From Pristionchus mayeri (Eukaryota; Nematoda; Chromadorea; Rhabditida; Neodiplogasteridae), in contig BTRK01000002.1 of the NCBI GenBank assembly GCA_036245805.1, positions 30,318,651 to 30,382,650 on the forward strand: DNA of 64,000 nucleotides. Reading direction: 5' to 3'. The notes under the pieces are model-generated. The model did no database searches, was not told where the DNA came from, and saw only the letters and a program-made list of their open reading frames with translations. Positions 45,393-55,640 of this stretch are shown piece by piece; position 1 is the stretch's first letter, and each line of letters opens with the position of its first letter. The translations under genes were made by a program, and so were the position numbers.

Positions 45393-47515
45393 TTTTTGAA
45401 TTCGTTGCAGCTTTTTTCCCAGGAAAAGCATCATTCTGATATTAAGGTATGTTGTACCAAATTCATTGGAGATTATTACCATGATATTTGGGCATGACGT
45501 AATTGCCCCGCTATTGCGTAGTGATGACGCAATCAAAATGTACTTTTTCAAAACAAGATTATTCTTACATGGAATTTTTCCGAACTCGCCAAACCAGCTG
45601 AGGTTAGAGATATTCACGGGACCTGAAAAAAAAATGAAGACATTTTTCGAACATTCATAACTTTTTGGAAAAGTTTCGGAAAAATCTGCATTTAGCATAG
45701 GAATGTACAAAAAGCATTGAAGAGCTGATATCCAACTTTTTAGAGCGATTGGATACATTTCTAGCCCGCGGCGAACGTTTAACGGAATCATACTTGGGTC
45801 GGGAAATACCCTGTTAACCCCTAAGGGCGAGAGAGTGCAGACGGCGAGAGCGCGTAAAGAAGGTATTCCCGACCCAAGTATGCTTCCGTTAAACGTTCGC
45901 CGCGGGCTGGAAAGGTATCCAATCGCTCTAAAAAGTTGGATATCAGCTCTTCAATACTTTTTGAACATTCCTATGCTAAAACCAGGGTTTTCCGAAACTT
46001 TTCCAAAAGTTATGAATGTTCAAAAAATGGTCATGGAAAAAAAGTGATTTTTTTCTTGCACCGAGGGCAATTTGTGAATATCGTTTATATATCACGCCAT
46101 TCACGAAAGAATCGAGCTAGAATCGCCGTTCTTGGGAATGGAGGGAAAATCATGAAATGAGTTCTAACCGGATTTGGCCACCCTGAGGGATGTCTGAGTG
46201 ACCCCTGAAGTCTCATTGGGCAGACTTCATTTTGGAGCTCCCTACGTAGGGTCGCATACCGGCCTCTTCCACTTTGAGAGCCGTTTTCTCGTATACGGTG
46301 AAAGATAGAGCGAAATTGACCTCTGAGTGACCCCAACTAATTTTCCGAGCTCTATCGATCTATACAAACCATTTCCTCTAAAACTAATTTTTAAGAGTGT
46401 TACACTTTAGACCAATTTTCTCAAAAATGTAGGTGAAGACGCAGTTGAAATTTTCTTACTAGATGCAGCTCAGTGAGAGCTTTGAAATGAGTGGTTTGCG
46501 AGAACAATACGAAAACTTGGGCGCAAGTTACGTCCTGTAAACATCGTCCGAATCGTTTGAAATTTATTTTCAACAGTCGATTTCATTCCACACCGTTCAT
46601 TTCGGAGCGCGCGGCCGAAAATGATTGGTTTTTGATCAAAATCCCCGTTGAAAAAAAGTTCAAACGATTCAGACGGGGTTTACTGGACGTAACTTGAACA
46701 GAAGTGGTCGTATTGTTTTCGCAAACCACTCATTTCAAAGTTCTCGCTGAGCTGCATCTAGTAAGAAAATTTCAGCCGCGTCTTCACCTACATTTTTGAG
46801 AAAATTGACCTGAAGTGTACCACTCTTAAAAATGAGTTTTAGAGAAAATGGTTTGTATAGATCAATAGATCTCGGAAAATTAGTTGGGGTCACTCAGAGG
46901 TCAATTTCGCTCTATCTTTCACCGTATCCGAGAAAACGGCTCTCAAAGTGGGTGATGCCGGTATGCGACCCTACGTAGGGAGCTCCAAAATGAAGTCTGC
47001 ACAATGAGACTTCAGGGGGTCACTCAGGCATGCCTCAGGGTGGCCAAAACAGGTTAGAACTCATTTCACCATTCCCATGCCTAGTTCGATTCTCTCGTGA
47101 GAGGCGTGATATTCTCAGGATCAACTCTACTCATGATGGCGATCATTTTGGCGTTTTGATGGGGTCTCTAGCTAGTCTAGGTGCTGAGTTCTAAATTTCA
47201 GACCTCGATTTTGCAGCAAGGCTGCAGCAAAGGTACGACCGAGCAGCAACTTCAATTTTTTTTTCTGGGTAGGCCCCGTGCATATCTCTAACCTCACCGA
47301 GTTTGGCGAGTTGGAAAACTTCCATGTAAGAATAATGCCGTTTTGAAAAAGTACATTTTGATTGCGTCATTACTACGCATTAGTGGGTCAATTACGTCAT
47401 GCCCAAATACCATGGTAATAATCTCCAATGAATTTGGACAACACACCTTAACATCAGAATGATGATTTTCCTGGGCAAAAAGCTACGAATTCAAAAAGTG
47501 CGCACTTATGAGCGC
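45393..47515. mobile_element. Nested foldback: outer arms enclosing two further palindromes
   Basis: Outer arms 45393-45645 and 47266-47515 (GTGCGCACTTTTTGAATTCG; GGGCATGACGTAATTG). Inside, 45655-45815 pairs with 45860-46045 (GGTATTCCCGACCCAAGTAT). Next to that sits the complete element 46089-47112. The order shows insertion of one foldback into another. Confidence 0.85.
46089..47112. mobile_element. ATCACGCC foldback, copy 1
   Basis: Ends ATATCACGCCATTCACG and GTGAGAGGCGTGATAT. Arms of about 370 bp pair with each other (CTACGTAGGGTCGCATACCG; ACCATTTCCTCTAAAAC), and an inner hairpin (46490-46560 with 46655-46735) follows. Same family as 49325-50288 and 55677-56707. Confidence 0.85.
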
Positions 47516-47519
47516 GACT

Positions 47520-48377
47520 CAAACATGCCAAATTTGAAAAAAAAATTGAAAATTCAATTTTTCCTAATCTCCGCGAATTCTTTCTCTGAGACTTGAATTA
47601 ATGTTAAAACTTAGTTTATAGCAAAAAAAATCATGCATACATTGTTTGCGGACAATTACAAGTGAGAGCTGCGAAAATATTATAATCGAGGGAATGCCTT
47701 TCCCCGGTGTTCCATAATCGTTTTCATTGACTGATGAGGGTGGGCAAATCCATTCAGCCCGGGACTGGATGGCGAGAAACCAGTTAAGGAACTACATAAA
47801 CACTCTCAGAGCAGCGATGCCGAAGCTAAGAGTACACGGAAGAGCAGCGGAGTAAGAAGAAGATGAGGAAGACAATGATTTTTATGTGGAGATGTAAGTG
47901 GAACCCCACTTTCGCCATTCTCACTTGTAATTGTCCACAAACAATGTATGCATGATTTTCTTTACTATAAACTAAGTTTTAACATTAATTCAAGTCTCAC
48001 AAAGAATGACCGCGATGGCAGGTTGACGTTTTTGAACGAGACCTAGCGCGACCGAAAGAGGATCAAATTCTAAGAACTTCTACGTTTTTAATATCTGCTA
48101 AACGCCACTGTGGATGTCTGGGCTCATAGTGGGAAGAGGTGTAAAACCGTCCATTACAGAGGCTATGTTCAGAAATTCCACTACCACCCAGGCTTCCACA
48201 GAGGCGTTTAGCAGATATGAAAAACGTAGAAGTTCTTAGAATTTGACCCTCTTTCGATCGCGCTAGGTCTCGTTCAAAAACTCCAACCTACTCTCGCTGC
48301 CATTCCTTGTCAGAGAAAGAATTGGCGGAGATTAGGAAAAATTGAATTTGCAAATTTTTCAAATTTTTCATGTTTGA
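47520..48377. mobile_element. Foldback with CAAACATG ends, internally repeated palindromes
   Basis: 47520-47590 pairs with 48300-48377 (CCTAATCTCCGCSAATTC). 47590-47660 pairs with 47935-48005 (CATGCATACATTGTTTG). 48035-48120 pairs with 48190-48290 (CGAGACCTAGCGCGA). This is a chain of palindromes within one element in intron 2 of F-box gene 2. Confidence 0.8.
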
Positions 48378-48589
48378 CCAGAAATATCTACAGTGAAGGC
48401 ATAGTTGATTTTTTCGAAAGTATTTTTCCTGTGTACCTATTGACTTCTACTTACTATTTTTGAAAAGAATATCAATGGCAAGGCCACCTCTAGGTAGATA
48501 CAAAAATTGTTTTCTGCACAGAAAAACGATTTTTCGGACATTTTTTTCTTTTTTCTTTCCGAGTTTTCAAAAATACTTTCAACAGAAAA

Positions 48590-48846
48590 GTTTCTGGAAA
48601 TACTTTTTCTAACATTTTGAGCCAAATGCCATCTCTCTAGCTCATCTGGGAGCTGAAATACAGCATAGCCGGTTGCAAAACCGGAAAATTCCTAAAAGCC
48701 GGCTCTGGGACCTATGACCCATATTTTTCGAAAACTTGTGTCAAGGGTATTCTAACACTATAATATGGGAGAAATCAGGAACATTTTTTTTGAAAATGTT
48801 TCCGGGGTGGTAATTTTTCATCCACTGACTCGTGATACATGTGTTA
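48590..48846. mobile_element. Single-arm fragment related to the 3126-5034 foldback
   Basis: Shares CTAGCTCATCTGGGAGCTGA, AAAACCGGAAA, CCGGCTCTGGGACC and the terminus CACTGACTCGTGATAC with the right arm of 3126-5034. The opposite arm is missing. It ends 33 nt before the exon-3 acceptor of F-box gene 2. Confidence 0.8.
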
Positions 48847-49324
48847 AATTAACGCATTTCAAATAAATTTCTTTGTAGCGTCGGCATATCAAGGGTCCGA
48901 ATATTGCTGAGTTCAAAGGAAATCAATATGAATTGGCAACCAAAGAAATGCTTTCTCAACTCTTCGCTAGATGCTCTCGATTAAAAAAGATAGAATTTGC
49001 CGCTTTCTACAATGATTATCCATCATTGAAAGAAGTTCTTGGGGATGTGATTGTAGACACTGTTGTGGTCACCTGCGCTATCTCAGCGGTTCACGAATCT
49101 TACAGGCGAGTGTTCATCATTTCATGATTCGCTTGATTTATATGTTATTTTAGAACCAATGTGCTTAAATTCGCCCGTTCAATTTCTGCTAGCCGTTTGA
49201 ATATTACTATCCCTGCTAGAGAGTGGATGGCGGCTAAAGAAGGCGAGTGAATTTTATCAGAAACCCAACACAAAATCAAGAAGTTATATTCAACGGCTTC
49301 TATAATATACAACGATCCATGAAT

Positions 49325-50288
49325 ATATCACGCCTCTCACGAGAGAATCAAGCTAGAATCGCCATTCTAGGGAATCGGGGAAAAATCGACAAATGGGTTC
49401 TTACCGGTTTTAGTCATACCAAGGCATGCCTGACTGATCTCCAAAGTCCCAATTTGCATACTTGATTTTGGAGCTCCCTATACCGGGTCGGCTGCAGGCT
49501 GCCCCCACTTTGATCGCGATTTTTGAGATTCTAGTGATAGATAGAAGAACATATTCATTTTTCGCGCTTTATCGATCCATGCAAACCATGAAAATTTTTC
49601 CATGAAAATTAATTTTAACGGTGCTACATTCAATGCTAATTTTGAAAAAAATAAAGTAAAGGAGCAAATGAAATTTGCACAGTGTATGCAGATCATCAAG
49701 AGCTTTCGAATACATGGTTTGTGGAAAAATACGAACACGTAGACGCCACTTTTGTCCAACTTATCTTTCCTAATTATTTTTACTTTATTTTCAACAGGAG
49801 AAATGAGAGAGAACAATCATTTTCGATCTCTCTCTGCGAAGAGATGAAAAGAGAAGCTGGACAAAAGTGGCGGCTAAGTGCCTGTATTTTTTGCACAAAC
49901 CACTTATTTGAAAGCTCTTGATGAGCTGCATCCACTGTGAACATGTGATTTGCTCCTTTACCTGCATTTTTGAGACAATTGACCTTGAATATATCACTGT
50001 TACAATTAACTTTCATGGGAAATGGTTTGCATGGATCGATAGAGCGCGAAAAATGAGTGGGGTCACTTAGAGTAGGATTTTCTTCTATCTGTAACTAGAG
50101 TCTCAAAAATTTCGATCAAGCAGCCTGCAGCCGACCCCGTGTAGGGAGCTCCAAAATGAAGTATGCAAATTGTGACTTTGGAGGTCAGTCAGGCATGCCT
50201 TAGAATGATCAACACCGTTAAAAACCCAATTGCCGATTTTCTCTCAATCCTCTGGATCATCTCGATTCTCTCGTGAGAGGCGTGATAT
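49325..50288. mobile_element. ATCACGCC foldback, copy 2
   Basis: Ends ATATCACGCCTCTCACGAG and CTCGTGAGAGGCGTGATATA. Arms and a central hairpin (49680-49780 with 49830-49930) are present. It fills intron 4 of F-box gene 2, whose acceptor follows 34 nt after the element. Confidence 0.9.
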
Positions 50289-50685
50289 AGCAATCAGACC
50301 TAACAATTCCATCTAATTGCAGATCTCAGCTCATTCATATCCACGGTTATCGAGCACTTTGCTTCAGTCCAGATCATAATTACTGTCTCTGATGAAATCA
50401 ACAATCGGAAACCATCTGACTGGGAAGAGGAAATTCGCGAAATCATTGGTACAAGACACGTTGAACTCCGAGTTAATGTAGAAATGACCACACCTTGGGG
50501 CGATACTCGTGTCCATATTGATATCAAGCGAATGAATCAATGAAGTACGCATTATTCACTTCGATCCATGTCTATTTTCATGAAATTCGGTAACTGCTTT
50601 AACTTGTTTATATTTCAAACGAATTATTGTACATTTGTGCCTTGTGCATTGGCTTGTTCATTTCCAATTATTGCAACGATTCACA

Positions 50686-53496
50686 TTATTCAACTCTCTC
50701 CAGTCGGAAGTTGTGCGGTTTGGGGAAATGAAAGTTCAAATAAATTGGTTCGAGGTCGATTGTGGCGCCAGGAAGTGGAAGAAAACGGAAATTCTGAAAA
50801 AAATAATTATGGTATATTTTTATGAAACTGAGTTACACCTGAACGAGAGTGATCAGCCCGATGAATAGCTCCACCCTCGCCAGCCCTTCGCCCGCGCATT
50901 GCCGCTTCCCAATACCGAACGGAATCGTGCGCTCCACTAGTTCCTGCATTATTCCCATTTTCTACGCGCTTTACCATCACATTGTAGAATGCAATGTCTT
51001 CCCCACCTTTCTCAAAGTGACTCCGTCCTCGGCGATGTATCTCTCTGGCCAGAATCGAAAAGGATCTTCGAATATCGGATCCGATTTCATCATTTGATGG
51101 ACGTCTCCGTTGACGAGAGTATTCGCAGGAATTTTGAAGCCCTGCGAATCTCCTCTTCATTTACCAAATGTTCAACAAATAGTATCAAACCGAGTAGCAC
51201 TGCGCATAATCAAAACGGCCATTTTCGATTAACTTTGACGTTAGTGAAAGATTTTGATACGTTCGCTCGAAATAACCATTTCCGACTCATACCGCGATCT
51301 CGGTGTTCACAGTCGCTCGATGGAGCATGATCGGATTGGGCGCGACGATGTTAGCACATCGTTGAATCTCGTTGATAACCGCGCTTGCATAGGGCATTTT
51401 CATCTTGTCCGCCATGGAAGCCATGTGGTCTTTCCCGATATGTGATAGAATCTCAGCACGGAGTTTTTCCTGAATATGTGAATCTGTGTAACAGTAGAAA
51501 AATTCTAAACAATATGTAGTCTAAACAACATAGTTTCGGTTGTGAAAAGGCCGAGCAAGTTGACAAAAGATACTACCTGAACTTCCAAGTGGGCCGTTAG
51601 GAAGAGCACTGCCCATCTGATAGTCATCGTCGTCGACTCCTGACCAGCTATGAACATCTCCGAGCAGCAAGCGACGAGCTGCTCGAATCTAAATAATCGT
51701 GTGATCATTTTGTACATTAACAATGGAGTATTTTACCAGGACTTGAATGCACTGCTCGAAATTATTGGAGAAGCCGAAACGAATACAAAGGTCGAAGCTT
51801 ACCTCTTATCCTTGTTATTTTTGTGGAACGCCTGCACGTAGCAGGTGGGCTCCTCTGTGGGGTCATATTTGATTGCTGAGGCTTGTTCACGAATGTAGGT
51901 TACCATCTAGAAACGATGTATCTTGTCTTGTTGTTTTCCATCTTTTCCGTATTTTTCATTCTATCTTCCTTCGGCCATATTTTCGTGGACTAAATTCAAA
52001 GGAAAATCTGAAAGCTCGCATAATGATTTGTAGAAACATCAGCTGGGCATACATTCTGAAAGCGTTGTTGGTGTTGTGCCCAAACGTAGCTAATGATAGG
52101 CAGATGTCTCGCCCACGGAAGCATGAAGATAATGGGCATGACTACCGATCTGAATCACATCATCAATATTTATAAAACTATGGATAATTCTGTGCACCCT
52201 CTATTGAATTCCTACTGTCGCAGTCGGTTGTAGCGAGAGTGTGATTTGAATAAAAAGATTGTGACGTCATTTCGCTAACCCTAATTAGTCAGTAATAGCT
52301 GCATGGTCATGAACAAACTTGGATATGCCCTCAATGACCGCGTTGAATCCCAGGACGAAGTTCATCAATTTGGAGCAGTGGTCGTATGGATACTGGAAAC
52401 CGAAGAGGAACTCGTTGATGATGTTAGAGACGTACACCTAAAATCGGCCATTGTAAGCAATTCAAGCATTGTAGCATTTTAGATAAGGGTAACAGTAAAG
52501 CCAAATCCCGGCTTCTCGCGTGAGAGAGTTATGATACTACAACTGAGTGAATTTATGCGGATTCATTGAATGTTCACATTTCTCCCGAATCATATACTGT
52601 AATTAAATGCTCACTTGAATAGACCACCGGAGGTCGACGTTGCTGAGATCGTTCTTGCCGATAAAATCAATCATGTTTTTTGCCGAAAGTCGAACCTGAA
52701 GGGTGTAGCTTGTCCATTTTTTGGACCCTGAAACCAAAATGTGCTTAAAATTGTCCTTACTTTCTCCTCCATCCGATTTTTGCCCATTCCAAAATCCCTG
52801 AGAGTGGAGATTGTAAATCGTCTTTGTTCCAGCCAATCAGGACCACTGGAATTCACGATTCCTGAAATCAGCTATTTTCGAATCGAAAGTTCGTCAGCAC
52901 ACACCTCCGTTTTTGATATGTCTGGTGGTCTCAAAGAGCACGTTGGACAATCGTCCTGTCACGTCATTGCCTGAGAATATAGATGACGTACATGCGTTCT
53001 CCACATACTGCACGAGTTTTGTGTTCATTGGCCATGAATACGTTCAAAATGGCCTGTTCGAAAATATTGCACGACCGTAAACAATTTGCAAGGTATCACT
53101 CCACTATTTTGATTGTCGTCTCAACTCTATTTCAAATCACAGGAATAATTCATTGGACTCACTCCTGAAAGTGTCTCTGATCGTCTCGAAATCGGAGATG
53201 TTGACTACGGGCATCGGCATATGAACAGTGAATATGGGGCCGAAACGGGCCGATAGTCGTTTGAACGCAACGTGAAGGTAGGCAGGCTTGATCTAAGCGA
53301 AACTAAATTATTTCCATAACCTATTTTCAACCAAATTCATAAAAATGTGTACAAAGCACATATCTACCTCATTGACAAAGTTGCCCAGAATGGGCACTGC
53401 AAAGGGACCCGGAGGGAGGTTCGCCTTCCTCCGGTAGAATAGGAAGATCTCCCAGGCAATGAACGAGAAAAGAAGAAGGATGAGTAGAGCGAACAT
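50686..53496 (-). CDS. Cytochrome P450, nematode CYP2-clan type, 487 aa, complete
   Basis: Thirteen exons, all phases agreeing: 53368-53496, 53163-53292, 52905-52970, 52761-52861, 52615-52695, 52319-52437, 52053-52149, 51803-51906, 51577-51688, 51293-51469, 51007-51141, 50839-50943, 50686-50793. The N-terminal membrane anchor (about residues 1-20, [13 protein letters not shown]) precedes [14 protein letters not shown]-helix W118-x3-R122; I-helix AGQEST (290-295); K-helix E347-I-Q-R350; meander WPERY (403-407); haem loop [10 protein letters not shown] with Cys433 as thiolate ligand. Length is normal for a microsomal P450. The family uses oxygen and NADPH-reductase electrons to hydroxylate lipids or foreign compounds in the ER. 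No missing key residue, so probably functional. The exact CYP subfamily is uncertain (CYP33-36 region likely). Confidence 0.93.
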
Positions 53497-53880
53497 TGTT
53501 GAGCCCTACTACCCACCATTCCCTTTATTTATAGAGGCGCGCAAGGTAATTTCGGGGGAACGATTAACTATGGTGCACGTGCCGTCCTGTCAATAATAAT
53601 ATTGGGTGACCACTATAGTGACTACATTCTTTTTAGAAGCGGGGGAGCGAGGGCAGTAGCGCATTCGTGGCACACAGACACAGATAACGGGGGTACGAAA
53701 AAAATTTTTTCTGGAATCCGTGGGTATTTGAGAGATGATTTTATGGTACGCGTAATCATCTGGTCACTTGCAGGCAACAACCATTCAACATAGATTTCAC
53801 TTTGCATGTTCAACCGCATGCAAGAGAACAATGGTTAAAAAGTGGCGAGGTTTCCTGAGCGAGGCTGGCAGTGCCATTCG
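53497..53880. other. Promoter-side intergenic region of the P450 gene
   Basis: No gene is visible. It contains the presumed P450 promoter on the minus strand; no convincing motif was found. Confidence 0.5.
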
Positions 53881-53965
53881 GGTGATCGTCTCTTCATTTC
53901 CCACACTCTCTCGACCGGTCGACCTGTCGAGAGAGTGTGGGAAATGAAGAGACGATTACCCGAAT
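53880..53965. repeat. Short palindrome (CTCTC-CCGGTC-GAGAG hairpin)
   Basis: GATCGTCTCTTCATTTCCCA and its reverse complement flank CACTCTCTCGACCGGTC / GTCGAGAGAGTGTG. Same plan as 613-724. The right arm doubles as the start of the larger palindrome that follows. Confidence 0.8.
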
Positions 53966-54550
53966 AGCTCGCTCTATAGCAGACTACGTGATAATTTGGC
54001 GAAACAGACACAATAAGACGCTTTGGAAAAAATAAAACTTTTTTTTGTTTTCATCTCGTTGTTTTGTACATTGTTGTTGTTGTTTTTGTTGTTTACTCGA
54101 TAGGGAGAGTACTGTAAAGATGGCTATGTGTACCTCCAGAGGAATCCGCATCCTGGAATTATATTGCATTCTGAACCAGATTCACCTACATTTAGTAAAA
54201 ACTTTTGAATTACTATAATTATTGTGTACACGGAACTTAATTTAGCTTTGTAGCGTTAAGACTTGGAAATAGCCGTAAACATGCCTCGAATAGGAGGAGA
54301 AGGGAGGCGCGAACCACTCGGGATAGGAGAAAAGCAGGAAATGAATGGAGAATGGCCGCATTTGTCAAGATCAGAATTCCCATTTTCGAGTAAACAACAA
54401 AAACAACAACAACAATGTACAAAACAACGAGATGAAAACAACAAAAAAAAGTTTTATTTTTTCCAAAGCGTCTTATTGTGTCTGTTTCGCCAAATTATCA
54501 CGTAGTCTGCTATAGAGTGAACTATTCGGGTAATCGTCTCTTCATTTCCC
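53936..54550. repeat. Palindromic element, arms about 160 bp
   Basis: 53936-54100 (GAAATGAAGAGACGATTACC ... GTTGTTTACTCG) is inverted at 54390-54550. The arms include a run of AAC/GTT triplets. The centre (54100-54390) is unique. No gene. Confidence 0.85.
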
Positions 54551-55640
54551 AAACTTTAATATCTCAGCAAATGCACACAAAAATATGGTGATTATAGTCT
54601 CACAAAACTCTTACTCTGTCTTTCTCATCGCATTCGAGACATCCCTTGACATCGCCCAGTTTCTCTGTGCGAAATCCGAACGCAGTTTTGCTCTAAAATT
54701 AAATACAATAGTACTTCGAAGTATGTGAATTTAAGAATAGAAACATACCGTAGCTAGGCACTTGTCGAAAGTCATACTGATTTCCAATTCAACATCAGTG
54801 GCCTGAAAATGTGTTTGTCTTGATGATTTTCTACCCACCAACTCCTGCCATCACAGGTACATTCCTTCACTCTCATTCTACCCACCAACTCCTGCCATCA
54901 CAGGTACATTCCTTCACTCTGATCAATCAATAGCCCACCAATCAACCCTATTCCCATCGTGTGATCTACCCCATTCTTTCGTGTTTTTTCCCTTGTAAAT
55001 CACAGTAAATAAAGCGTATTTATTATCACCACTCGTCCTTTGCATACCATAAAGGGATTCTAACAATAGAATTTTCCATAGAAAACCTCGAGGGGCTTTG
55101 CTTACAAAGATAAGAGACTCGCCCTTCACTGTGACACGAATAATGGATAATAATGGAATAATGGAGAACATGAAATTGATAGAATGAATGAGGTAATTTG
55201 CAAATTAATGGTCCATAAATTATGGAACATGAGATAAATTTGCCAGGGTGGTGCTGTAATTTGCGCAGCGATGACTGCATGTGATTTCTGTCCAAAGACA
55301 CGAAAAGATTGTGGGGATTGCAGCACAAATGTAACAATATTTTGGAGTAATGCGTAGACAAACACATTTTCAGGCCACTGATGTTGAATTGGAAATCAGT
55401 ATGACTTTCGACAAGTGCCTAGCTACGGTATGTTTCTATTCTTAAATTCACATACTTCGAAGTACTATTGTATTTAATTTTAGAGCAAAACTGCGTTCGG
55501 ATTTCGCACAGAGAAACTGGGCGATGTCAAGGGATGTCTCGAATGCGATGAGAAAGACAGAGTAAGAGTTTTGTGAGACTATAATCACCATATTTTTGTG
55601 TGCATTTCCTGAGATATTAAAGTTTCATTCATAATTTCCG
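54545..55640. repeat. Inverted duplication holding two exons of the membrane-protein gene
   Basis: 54545-54815 is an almost exact inverted copy of 55365-55640, including exons GCCACTGATGTTGAATTGG and AGCAAAACTGCGTTCGG with their intron. The plus-strand copy belongs to the gene at 55247-57608; the minus-strand copy has no neighbouring exons. A 47-bp direct repeat (54831-54924, CTACCCACCAACTCCTGCC) lies in the spacer. Confidence 0.9.
54600..54808 (-). pseudogene. Inverted copy of two membrane-protein exons
   Basis: Encodes ATDVELEISMTFDKCLAT and SKTAFGFRTEKLGDVKGCLE on the minus strand, split by the same intron as in the plus-strand gene. It is isolated, so not a gene. Confidence 0.7.

Larger units (their letters stand above)
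43945..50543 (+). pseudogene. F-box protein with FTH-like C-terminal half, gene 2 (one in-frame stop, giant foldback-filled introns)
   Basis: Five exons (43945-44049, 44091-44279, 48879-49105, 49154-49242, 50323-50543) sum to 831 nt in continuous phase, 276 codons plus stop. The F-box is SLDKLPADVIRKIIAIG. Then come ISRRFNHTGLDQLKNRKSLP and VIQRRHIKGPNIAEFKGNQY, and the C-terminal half LKFARSISASRLNITIPARE / DLSSFISTVIEHFASVQIII, ending IDIKRMNQ. A TAA (codon 34, 44044-44046) interrupts exon 1 just before its donor. Intron 2 (4.6 kb) holds several foldbacks and intron 4 holds another. Introns 3 and 4 both have GC donors (AG|GCGAGT). The rest of the frame is clean over 240 codons, so loss of function is recent or the stop is bypassed. 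Confidence 0.7.
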
